A DNA stretch of 64,000 nt from Gammaproteobacteria bacterium (GTDB lineage Bacteria; Pseudomonadota; Gammaproteobacteria; Steroidobacterales; Woeseiaceae), in contig JAOUHU010000001.1 in NCBI GenBank assembly GCA_029884455.1, forward strand, positions 62,001 to 126,000, written 5' to 3'. Each line of letters starts with the position of its first letter. Positions within the stretch are counted from its first letter, which is position 1. The notes beneath the pieces were generated by a model. It did no database searches, was not told where the DNA came from, and saw only the letters and a program-made list of their open reading frames with translations. Below are positions 25,653 through 34,800 of this stretch, in pieces. The position numbers were made by a program, and so were the translations under genes.

Positions 25653-26925
25653 GGTCAAGCCGCAGGCGGCCGTCGCCGAGTTGATGGATGGCATTGGCCG
25701 TGCCGCACGCGGTGCTGCTCAGGCGTTGGCATTGAGTTCCTCGGCGGAGCGTAATCGCGCGCTGCAATGCATCGCGACGAGAATTCGCGCCAGTTCTGTA
25801 GACATCCTGGCTGCCAACAAGGCGGACCTCGGTGCTGCACGGCAACAGGGCCTGGGCCACGCGATGTTGGATCGACTTATGCTTGACGCGAACCGACTGG
25901 ATGTTATTGCGGCTGGGGTCGATGCGATCGCTGCGATGCCGGATCCGATCGGTCGTGTAATCAGCCAATGGCAGCGCCCTAACGGCCTGGCAATCCAGCG
26001 AATTTCGGTACCGCTCGGTGTCATCGGCATCATTTATGAAAGCCGGCCGAATGTCACCATCGATGCCGCGGCACTGTGCCTTAAGTCCGCCAACGCGGCG
26101 ATCCTGCGCGGTGGTTCCGAGAGTTTTCGATCGAATACGGCCTTGCACGCGTGCGTACGGGCCGGCCTCAGTGACGCTGGCATCAACGTTGCGGCGGTGC
26201 AGTTGGTGCCAACCACCGATCGTGACGCGGTCGGTTATTTACTGTCATCGATGAGTCGCTGGCTTGACGTGGTCGTGCCGCGCGGCGGCAAAGGCTTGAT
26301 CCGGCGTGTGCAGGAGGATGCGCGTGTGCCTGTCATCGGCCACCTTGACGGCATATGTCATGTCTACCTGCACACGGCTGCCGAGGTTGGTATGGCTCGC
26401 GATATCACCGTGAATGCCAAAATGCGGCGCACCGGTATCTGTGGCGCTGCGGAGACGTTGCTGGTTGATCGGGCAAATGCAGACACGATTTTGCCGCCAG
26501 TGGCGAACGCATTGCTTGAGGCGGGCTGCGAGCTGCGGGGCGATGCGGCGGTCTGCGCAATAGTTCCGCAAGCGACGCTAGCCAGTGAAGCCGACTGGGC
26601 GACCGAGTACCTCGATGCAGTCATATCAATTCGTATTGTTGACGACATTGAGCAGGCGATGCAGCACATCAGGCAGTTTGGCTCGGCGCATACCGAGTGC
26701 ATTGTCACCGAAGACCAGGCGGCAGCAGACCGATTTTGCCGCGAGGTCGACAGCGCCATCGTCCTGCACAACGCGTCGACACAATTCGCCGATGGTGGTG
26801 AATTCGGCATGGGCGCTGAAATCGGCATCGCGACAGGCCGAGTGCATGCGCGTGGCCCGGTCGGCGCCGCGCAGCTGACCAGCTACAAGTACGTCGTGCA
26901 TGGCTGCGGCCAGGTGCGGGGCTGA
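25642..26925 (+). CDS. proA: Gamma-glutamyl phosphate reductase
   Basis: This 427-residue aldehyde-dehydrogenase-fold enzyme reduces the unstable product of ProB to glutamate semialdehyde with NADPH. Family features are IYESRPNVTIDAA, LKSANAAILRGGSE, a VIGHLDGICHVYL block, and the catalytic Cys in RRTGICGAAETLL. ATG 25642 lies inside the end of proB; a start at 25621 would add 7 residues. Its stop overlaps the ATG of glpD (TGATG). Confidence 0.95.
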   Translation: MTTEVKPQAAVAELMDGIGRAARGAAQALALSSSAERNRALQCIATRIRASSVDILAANKADLGAARQQGLGHAMLDRLMLDANRLDVIAAGVDAIAAMPDPIGRVISQWQRPNGLAIQRISVPLGVIGIIYESRPNVTIDAAALCLKSANAAILRGGSESFRSNTALHACVRAGLSDAGINVAAVQLVPTTDRDAVGYLLSSMSRWLDVVVPRGGKGLIRRVQEDARVPVIGHLDGICHVYLHTAAEVGMARDITVNAKMRRTGICGAAETLLVDRANADTILPPVANALLEAGCELRGDAAVCAIVPQATLASEADWATEYLDAVISIRIVDDIEQAMQHIRQFGSAHTECIVTEDQAAADRFCREVDSAIVLHNASTQFADGGEFGMGAEIGIATGRVHARGPVGAAQLTSYKYVVHGCGQVRG

Positions 26926-28517
26926 TGGCAGACGAGCTTTTCGATGTCGCCATCATCGGTGCCGGCATCAACGGTTCGGGAATTGCGCGCGATGCAGCGC
27001 TGCGCGGTCTCCGTGTTGTGGTTATCGAACAGGATGACCTTTGCAGCGGTACCTCGGCGGCGTCAAGCCGGCTGATCCATGGCGGATTGCGCTACCTGGA
27101 ATTCGGCGAATTTCCATTGGTATTCGAATCCTTGCGCGAGCGCATCGTGCTGCGCCGGATCGCGCCACACTTGGTCAAACCTCTACGCATTACCATTCCG
27201 ATCTATGCCTCGGCAAGGCGCGGCAAGTGGCTCATCCGTTTGGGTATGATCGCCTACGATCTGTTGTCCATCGGCAAATCCGTCGCGAATCACGAGATGC
27301 TGGACCGGGCGGAAATCCTTGCGTCAGAGCCCGGGCTGGCGAAGGATGGGCTGATTGGTGCTGCTCGCTACTTCGACGCACAGGTGGAATTTGCGGAGCG
27401 ACTGGTACTCGAAAACCTGTTGGCCGCGGAGTCTGCCGGCGCAGAGATACTGACTTATCATCGTGTCACGCGCATCAATATCGAGGCGGCCCAGGTGCGG
27501 TCGCTGGACTGCATCGATTTGCTGTTGCAACAGCCGCGACAAATTGCAGCGAAAAGTGTCGTCAATGCAGCGGGGCCCTGGGTCGATTCGGTTCTTGCCC
27601 TTGCTCGCGACGACGCACGACGCCTGATCGGCGGCACCAAAGGGAGCCACATCGTGGTAGGTGCGTTTGCTGGCGCGCCGCGCGATGCGTTCTATGTTGA
27701 AGCGGCCATGGACGGACGGCCGTTTTTTATCATCCCGTGGAACGATCAGTACCTTATCGGCACGACCGATAGCCGTTTTGTCGGTGATCTCGCCACCGTA
27801 CGAGCGACGCGCGACGAGGCCGACTATTTACTGACGGAAACCAACCGGGTGTTTCCGCAAGCGAACCTGAGTATTGCCGACGTACACTACAGCTACGCAG
27901 GCGTGCGGCCACTGCCAAGGCGCGATCGCGGGCCGGAGTCGTCGATTACGCGGCGGCACATAATTCGCAGGCACCGAAAGCTTGCACGAGGCCTGTTGTC
28001 GATTATTGGTGGGAAATTGACCACCTATAGAAACCTGGCCGAGCAAACGGTCGACCGACTGGCAAGGCTATTGGGCCGCAAATTGCCAGCGTGCCGGACA
28101 CGCGCAACACTTTTGCCGGGCGCCTACCGAATTGACACGGCACGGGCGAAACTGCTGTCCCTGTCAACGGAACCACCGTTGTCGTCGGCCGGCGTCGAGC
28201 GCCTGCTTGGTATTTACGGCGGCCGGGCTATTGACCTCATCGAATTCGCCGGCACCGATCGACAATTGCTGCGATGCATCGATGCGGACAACACGGTATT
28301 GGCGATAGAAACGGTTTTTGCGCTGCGTGTCGAAATGGCGCGTACGCTGATCGATGTGATTTATCGTCGACTGATGCTCGGGTTGCGTGCGGACCAGGGT
28401 CGCCCATTATATGCAGCGATTGCGGCAATCGCCGCAAACGCCGCAAGTTGGGACGATTCACGGCAGGCAATCGAAATCGCGGCACTTACCGATTACAGCA
28501 ATTCTTTGCGCCTGTAA
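26925..28517 (+). CDS. glpD: Glycerol-3-phosphate dehydrogenase (aerobic, FAD)
   Basis: This 530-residue flavoprotein oxidises sn-glycerol 3-phosphate to dihydroxyacetone phosphate and passes electrons to quinones at the inner membrane. The N-terminal FAD dinucleotide fold AIIGAGINGSGIARDAALRG is followed by SSRLIHGGLRYLE, and the phosphate-binding region appears around PFFIIPWNDQ and IGTTDS. It completes the route begun by the glycerol kinase of this window. It overlaps proA by one base, an unusual partner, and a glpK or glpF gene is not adjacent. About 60 bases follow before the patatin gene. Confidence 0.93.
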   Translation: MADELFDVAIIGAGINGSGIARDAALRGLRVVVIEQDDLCSGTSAASSRLIHGGLRYLEFGEFPLVFESLRERIVLRRIAPHLVKPLRITIPIYASARRGKWLIRLGMIAYDLLSIGKSVANHEMLDRAEILASEPGLAKDGLIGAARYFDAQVEFAERLVLENLLAAESAGAEILTYHRVTRINIEAAQVRSLDCIDLLLQQPRQIAAKSVVNAAGPWVDSVLALARDDARRLIGGTKGSHIVVGAFAGAPRDAFYVEAAMDGRPFFIIPWNDQYLIGTTDSRFVGDLATVRATRDEADYLLTETNRVFPQANLSIADVHYSYAGVRPLPRRDRGPESSITRRHIIRRHRKLARGLLSIIGGKLTTYRNLAEQTVDRLARLLGRKLPACRTRATLLPGAYRIDTARAKLLSLSTEPPLSSAGVERLLGIYGGRAIDLIEFAGTDRQLLRCIDADNTVLAIETVFALRVEMARTLIDVIYRRLMLGLRADQGRPLYAAIAAIAANAASWDDSRQAIEIAALTDYSNSLRL

Positions 28518-28531
28518 TGGCCCCGGGTCAT

Positions 28532-28537
28532 TATAAT
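28532..28537 (+). promoter_or_regulatory. Possible -10 element before the patatin gene
   Basis: A perfect TATAAT hexamer lies 39 bases before the patatin ATG. No good -35 sits 16-18 bases upstream, so it is only a candidate. Confidence 0.3.
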
Positions 28538-28575
28538 TCGATCCTTCCTGGCTACAGAATTCTAAAGAGTCAACG

Positions 28576-30813
28576 ATGTCGAAACGAATGAGAAAGTGCC
28601 TGTTGGCAGCGTTGTTGGCACTGGCTGCTTTGCCCGCAGTTGCGGCAACGGAAACCGAAGTCGCAGCTCACACCGGCCAAATCGGTCGCCCGCGTATCGG
28701 CCTCGTTCTCGGTGGTGGCGGTGCCCGTGGGGCCGCGCATATCGGCGTGCTACAGGAACTCGAGCGATTACGTGTGCCGATCGACGCAATTGCCGGAACC
28801 AGTATGGGCGCGATTGTCGGTGGACTGTACGCCTCGGGCATGAGTGCCGACGAACTCGAGGAACTCGTCAATTCGCTCGAATGGGCCAGAGTCTTGTCCG
28901 ATACTCCGAAGCGAAGCGATCTGAATTTCCGCCGCAAGCAGGACGATATCCAATACCCGGTCGAAATCGAGTTGGGGTTGCGGGAGGGTGGGCTGGTCCT
29001 GCCCATGGGTGTGGTGCAGGGTCAGAATCTCGACCTGCTGCTGCGCGACCTGACCGCCGACGTTGCGCACATCAGAGACTACAATCAGCTGCCGATCCCG
29101 TTTCGGGCAATCGCCTCGAACATCGAAACCGGTGATGCGCACATCATGGCCAGTGGCGATCTCGCGGCATCGATTCGCGCCAGTATGTCGGTGCCGGGAC
29201 TGATCGCGCCAGCCAAACTGGACGGAACGCTTCTGGTTGATGGTGGCATTGTAGCCAACCTGCCGATCGACGTAATACGCACCATGGACGTCGATATCAT
29301 TATTGCGGTGGATGTCGAGTTCCCGCTTTACTCCCCACAGGAGCTGGAGTCGGCGGCAGCGATTACCGAACAGATGCTGACAATACTGACGCGTAAGGAA
29401 ACGATTCGACAGATTGCGACGCTGCAATCCGATGATGTTTTGATACGGCCTCAGCTCGGAACACTTTCATCCAGTGATTTCGCAGCTGCAGCCGAAGCAA
29501 TAGCCAAAGGTGTTGATGCCGCAACACAATCCGCGGCTCGCCTGTCTGAGCTGGCCATCGATGAACAGGCTTTCGCCGCACATTTGGCAAGCCGAACGCG
29601 TACCACCCGCACCGCAACGACACTCGCATTCGTTCGCATCAATCACGACAGCCGGATTGCAACACCGCTGTTGGCGTCGCGGCTGGGCATTTTCGCCGGC
29701 GATGAGATTGATCAGCAGGTACTGGCGGCGGGCGCCGGGCGCGTCTACGCACTGGACCTGTATCAGCGAGTCGGCTATGAACTGGTCGAGGAAAACGGTG
29801 CCACCGGGGTGGTATACACAGCGGTTGCCAAAAGCTGGGGTTCGGACTTTCTGAACTTCGGTGTCTCGATCGAGGGCGACTTCGACGGATCCACCGAATT
29901 CAACCTTTTTGGCCGGCTGACCAGGACGGGATTAAACAGCCGCGGTGCGGAGTGGCGCACTGACTTTCGGTTTGGCTCGGATCTGTCGTTGTTCTCGGAG
30001 TATTACCAGCCGTTTGGTGCGGGACTGTCGTACTTTTTCGCGCCATTTGTCAACTTGCAGCAGCGCAACCAGAATGTCTTCGTCGATTCGCAGGCGACGG
30101 CGCAATTGCGCGTTGCCAGCGGTGAATACGGTGTGGATTTTGGCAGGGAACTGGGTTCCGTCGGTGAGATCCGTACCGGAATGTACAGCGGCCGCGGCGA
30201 GTCGCGCATCAAATTGGGTGACCCGTCGATTCCGGACAACGAGTTCGATATCGGCGGAGTATTTGCAGAGCTGCGACTGGATACGCTGGACGACTCACGG
30301 TTTCCACGTACTGGCCAGCGGGCCAGAGTGCGTTGGGATATGTCGCGGCAATCGCTTGGAGCCGATCCGAATTTCGAAACATTGGAAGCGGACTATTTGT
30401 CTGCGTGGAGCCGCGGCAAGAACACGTTGCAACTCGGCCTGCGTTACGCCACGACCTACGGTGCGGACGATGTGCCGCACGAGTATTTTCCGCTGGGGGG
30501 GTTTTTGAACCTGTCCGGTCTGGAACGCGGCGAGGTCAGTGGCCCGCACGCGGCATTGGGTCGCCTGATTTACTACCGGCTGATCAGCGACTATGCGGGT
30601 GGACTGTTCGAGGTCCCTGTCTATTTTGGTGGATCCGTCGAGACCGGCGGTGTCTGGCAATCACGAAACGACATGAGTTTTACGTCGGCGCTTGTCAACG
30701 GCAGCCTGTTCGTGGCATTCGATTCCTATTTTGGCGCAATCTATATTGCGGCCGGGTTCGCCGAGGGCGGCGAACGGACCTACTACCTGTCTATCGGGTC
30801 ACCGACGCGCTAG
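28576..30813 (+). CDS. Patatin-like phospholipase fused to an outer-membrane barrel (type Vd autotransporter-like)
   Basis: This 745-residue protein has a signal peptide (about 1-24), then a patatin domain with the oxyanion loop GLVLGGGGARGAAH, nucleophile elbow GTSMG (Ser 76) and the catalytic Asp in VDGG (Asp 222). A POTRA-like segment and a beta-barrel of the BamA/surface-antigen kind occupy about residues 340-745, with alternating short strands and terminal aromatic-rich sequence. This matches the PlpD/FplA type of autotransported lipases: the barrel holds the lipase at the cell surface. The catalytic Ser-Asp dyad is complete. It could instead act on its own membrane from the periplasm; secretion is inferred from architecture. 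Confidence 0.88.
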   Translation: MSKRMRKCLLAALLALAALPAVAATETEVAAHTGQIGRPRIGLVLGGGGARGAAHIGVLQELERLRVPIDAIAGTSMGAIVGGLYASGMSADELEELVNSLEWARVLSDTPKRSDLNFRRKQDDIQYPVEIELGLREGGLVLPMGVVQGQNLDLLLRDLTADVAHIRDYNQLPIPFRAIASNIETGDAHIMASGDLAASIRASMSVPGLIAPAKLDGTLLVDGGIVANLPIDVIRTMDVDIIIAVDVEFPLYSPQELESAAAITEQMLTILTRKETIRQIATLQSDDVLIRPQLGTLSSSDFAAAAEAIAKGVDAATQSAARLSELAIDEQAFAAHLASRTRTTRTATTLAFVRINHDSRIATPLLASRLGIFAGDEIDQQVLAAGAGRVYALDLYQRVGYELVEENGATGVVYTAVAKSWGSDFLNFGVSIEGDFDGSTEFNLFGRLTRTGLNSRGAEWRTDFRFGSDLSLFSEYYQPFGAGLSYFFAPFVNLQQRNQNVFVDSQATAQLRVASGEYGVDFGRELGSVGEIRTGMYSGRGESRIKLGDPSIPDNEFDIGGVFAELRLDTLDDSRFPRTGQRARVRWDMSRQSLGADPNFETLEADYLSAWSRGKNTLQLGLRYATTYGADDVPHEYFPLGGFLNLSGLERGEVSGPHAALGRLIYYRLISDYAGGLFEVPVYFGGSVETGGVWQSRNDMSFTSALVNGSLFVAFDSYFGAIYIAAGFAEGGERTYYLSIGSPTR

Positions 30814-30816
30814 GTC

Positions 30817-31065
30817 TCAGCGAACCAGTTTCTCCAGCAGCTGGGTCGGAGCATCGGTGTTTCGATAGTAGCCGTGGCGCGTGGCCATGGCGATAAATGC
30901 GCGATCCCGCTCCGATTCGCTGCAATACCAATGCTGTCTTTCCCAGTCATCGCCAAGGATCTTGCGCATTGTATCCCCAGGAGGCAGACGCACACGGATG
31001 CCGAAACGCCGATCAATGCCGGCGGACTCAGGGTTGACAAGATTGTGTTGGTGGCAAAAATTCAT
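30817..31065 (-). CDS. Small conserved-looking hypothetical protein
   Basis: This 82-residue protein has normal composition, including GIDRRFGIRV, ILGDDWERQHWY and MATRHGYYRNTD. It begins MNFCHQHN with His/Cys near the N-terminus, which could bind a metal. No signal or membrane segment is seen. I recall similar short proteins in related genomes but can give no function. It runs convergent to the patatin gene, ending 3 bases past that gene's stop. Confidence 0.6.
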   Translation of the reverse strand: MNFCHQHNLVNPESAGIDRRFGIRVRLPPGDTMRKILGDDWERQHWYCSESERDRAFIAMATRHGYYRNTDAPTQLLEKLVR

Positions 31066-31106
31066 GTAATTGGCTACCGGTTGCGGGCGGCCAGTATAAC
31101 GAAAGC

Positions 31107-31778
31107 CTACCGACGTGTGCCAACGCGTGCGGCGGGTTCACGGTCGCCGCCACCTTCGCGGTCTTCCCAGCCGAGCAAGCTGCGAGTTACAAACAGGTAG
31201 ATTGGCTTGATTGTTCGCGCAATCGCAATCGACGCCCAGCCAGGGCTGCTGAGAATACGTCGTTCGCGCGTGGTCAAATATTGTGGGCAATAAGTGCGTT
31301 TGTGTTTTAGCAAGTGGCGTAAATCCTCACGTGCCGCCAGTCGGAAAAACTTGCCGCGACGACGCGTGCTAAAGGCGAGCTGAAAATCAATGATTGCCGG
31401 GCGCCCATCCTCTCTCACCAGCCAGTTTGGTTCCTTGCTGAGATCGTTGTGCGCAACTCCTGCTGCGTGAATTCGCCGCAACAAGCGCGCCGCGTTATTG
31501 AAATATGCGCGCCCGGTGGGTTTCGCGAGTTGCATCGGCTGGGCAGCAATATAGCTGCGCAGCAGGCAGTCCTGCTGCTGTTGAACAAGTTGCGGCACGC
31601 CGTCGATATCCGCGAGTAGAGCCATGGCGCGCGCTTCCCGTTGCATCAGGCGGCGCGCCAGCCAACGTAAAGTGACTGAGCTGGCGGCACAGTCCCGAAC
31701 TACGACCGAAATGCCATTCAGGGTGGTCAGCCGCACCGCCCCGAGCAAATCGCTCTTCAGTATTCGGGATTCGGTCAT
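31107..31778 (-). CDS. RIO/Kdo-kinase-like small protein kinase
   Basis: This 223-residue protein has the kinase catalytic segment AHNDLSKEPNWLV and the metal-binding IIDFQLA, which replace HxDxxxxN and DFG. Such short kinases resemble lipopolysaccharide (Kdo/WaaP) and RIO-type kinases that phosphorylate cell-envelope sugars or proteins. The glycine-rich loop is not obvious. I chose ATG 31778; an upstream in-frame start at 31919 would extend 47 residues into the divergent gene. It is divergent from the large ATPase/propeller gene, with about 86 bases between the starts. Confidence 0.7.
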   Translation of the reverse strand: MTESRILKSDLLGAVRLTTLNGISVVVRDCAASSVTLRWLARRLMQREARAMALLADIDGVPQLVQQQQDCLLRSYIAAQPMQLAKPTGRAYFNNAARLLRRIHAAGVAHNDLSKEPNWLVREDGRPAIIDFQLAFSTRRRGKFFRLAAREDLRHLLKHKRTYCPQYLTTRERRILSSPGWASIAIARTIKPIYLFVTRSLLGWEDREGGGDREPAARVGTRR

Positions 31779-31864
31779 TCTTACTGTCCTCAAAGTTGCC
31801 GTACCACTGGCAGTAGCATCGTAAATCCCTGAGAATACACCAGCGCCATATCGCGGGATAAGCA

Positions 31865-34800
31865 ATGACTGAAAATTCGGACGAACACGGGCCTGGCGAG
31901 CGTTCGATGCTCGATTCAACCGGCGAATTCTTCAGCGTCGGCACGCCCTTACACGCGGTTCGAGCAGGTTACGTACAACGGACCGCTGACACAGTACTGT
32001 ACGAGTCGATCAATGCCGGCCGCTACGCTCACGTCATCGCGCCAGATCGAAATGGCAAGTCCAGCCTGATCGCGGCAACGGCCGCGCGGCTGGAAATGAA
32101 TGGCCAGAAAGTCGCAATTCTTGATCTCGAACAGATTGGCGGCCGCGAGGCAGGCAGTGACGAGGGGCGCTGGTACTACAGTATCGCCTACCGGTTGCTG
32201 CGCCAGCTTCGTATTCGCATCGACTTGCATTCCTGGTGGCAGGACAAATCGATGCTCAGCAACCGGCAACGACTGCTGGAGTTTTATTCCGAGATAATCC
32301 TGCAACATGTGTCGGAACGCGTGGTCGTGTTCGTTGATGAGATTCAATGTATCGCCGAACTTGAGTTTGCCGATCAATTGCTCTCCAGTATTCGCGCCGC
32401 ACACAATGCTCGCACGACCGATCCGGAGTTTTCCCGCATTACATTTGTATTGCTCGGTGAATGCGACCCAGTCAGCCTGATTGGCGAGCCGGAGTTGTCA
32501 CCGTTCAATGTTACCCAAGCGGTGACCCTCGACGATTTTTCGCGCGAAGACCTCGATCTTTTTGCGACTGAATTAAACCTTGAACCAAAATCGGCTGCTG
32601 CAGCGCTCGACAGGGTTTACTTTTGGACCGCCGGCCAGCCGTACCTGACACAGAAGTTGGCGCGGATGATTGCGCGCGAGCAGTTAGCAGCGGAACAGCA
32701 AGCCGATATCGTGGTCCATGTCGATCGAATTGCGCTACGGCAATTGGCCGGGCGTGCCGCGCTGCACAGTGAGCCGCATATGAGCCACATGCACCGGCAA
32801 ATCGTCAACGATGAGCGCCGCCGCGAGGCACTACTGAACCTGTATGGGCGAATTTGCAAGAATGTGCATGTCGCGACCGACCTTGGGTCGCCGTTACAGC
32901 GGCGACTGATTGCGATCGGCCTCGTTGTCATTGATGAAGAGGGTCGGCTTAGGGTCCGTAATCGGCTTTATGAATCAGTATTCACGACCCGCTGGGCCAA
33001 TGAGAACCTGCCGAATAACTGGCGCGCGCCGGCCATAGCGGTAGCGTCGATTCTGGCGATCGTGTTCATACCATTCTGGTACACGCAACTGCTGCCGCGT
33101 GACTATGTCGAGCTGTTAACTGCGGACGGCACCGATCTGGCGGTTGCCGCGAGTGCCTATGAGAGCCTGCAAGCATTTCCCGGGCACGATGATGCGGCAA
33201 ACAATCTGTACCGTGGGTTTCTGCAGAAGCGCGCGGCATTGGCGGACGACATGCTGCAAATTGAAGCACTGGCCAGCCTGGCGGAGAAGTTGCCCGCGGC
33301 CGGCGACTTGCCGACGCAAATGGTCGCAGGCTTCTGGGATCGCAAAAGCAGTGCCGCGATGCGCAATGAGCTGCGTGAGGAAGCATTGCTTGCAACGTTG
33401 GAATCGCTTGCCATAGCCACTCCGCAGCGCCGCAATCGCGCAGCAATGCTGATATCAAGCGACTACCCCTTACTGATCTCGAGCTTGTCGGTCGGTGATC
33501 AGGAGAATATCGTATTTAATCCACAGAACCTTTTGCTGACCGCGACATCGGGGTCGCAGGTATCGCAGTGGACGCTCGGCAACCAGGAATTTCAGCGTCG
33601 CGAAAACTGGCCAATTACGGCACTCGAAGTTGCGCCGCTGGTGCGCCGTGTGATTGTTGACAGCGCAGGTACGGTGCGTCGCATTGGACTGACAATTAAT
33701 CTGAGCCACGCCCGCGTAGGCGACTTGCGCATCAAGCTCATCGCGCCATCCGGTCGTGCCGTGGAAGTTGAACCGCGGGTTGAGCGTGCATCGTCGAATC
33801 AGGATATTCGTATCAGTTCTGCGCAGCTACAGGATCTTCTCGGCGAGTCGATCACTGGTACCTGGAGTCTCAGCGTCAGGGATGAGGAACTTAGTGTCGC
33901 CGGCCAGCTGGTTGGCTGGAACTTGCAGCTTAATTCACAAGGCCTTGTTGAGGACTTCCAGCGCGGACTGAATATCTCCGATCCGGTCGAACGTGAGACA
34001 AACCAGATTTGGTTGAGTGGCGATGGAAAATTTGCGATTGCGCGTGCCACGCAAGACGATAGTGCACGTATCTGGGATCTGGCGCTGGCAAAACCCTTGC
34101 GCGCCGTAGCTGTCGCGGAACAAGAACAGTTCCTGGGCTTGAGCGAGGACTTACGACTACTGGTGACCGCGACACAGTACACCGTCAATCTATGGGACAC
34201 CACCAGCGGCGACCGGGTCACCACGCTCGATATCGGCGCCGCCAGCGGCAGTCCCAAGTTGACCAGGAACGGAACGCACCTGCTGGCAGAGCGCCGCAAT
34301 GCCGCGGATACGCGATTTGACCTCTGGTCGCTGAGTGCTGCGACGGTCACTGCAACGCTCGACGTTGCCGGCTCGCCTGCATTAGTCTCGCTCGATGAAA
34401 CGGGCACCCGCATCGCTATCGCTGACCATGATCGGGCCGTTCGCGTCTGGGACTTTCAAAGCGGTGAGTTGCTGGCGCAAATTGACCTGGCGAAGCAGCC
34501 TAGCCGGATTGAACTGGCGGCCGGCGGGCAGGTTCTGGGTGTGCTGTTCGGCAGGGAGGGCGCGGCTCTGTGGCGCATCGACAACCCAAAACAGGCCTTG
34601 TATGAAGAATTCGGTCGGGGCGACTGGAGTATCGTGTTTGCGCCGTCGGGTACGCAGGTGCTGATCGGCAGACCGAGGTACGGTTATCAGGTCCACGCGA
34701 GCAGTGACGGACAACTCATTGGTCCTGCCATCGACGCCGGCAGCAGTGCCGATACCGGTAGGCTACTCGGCTTCAGTGCTGATGAGCAGATAATTCTTAC

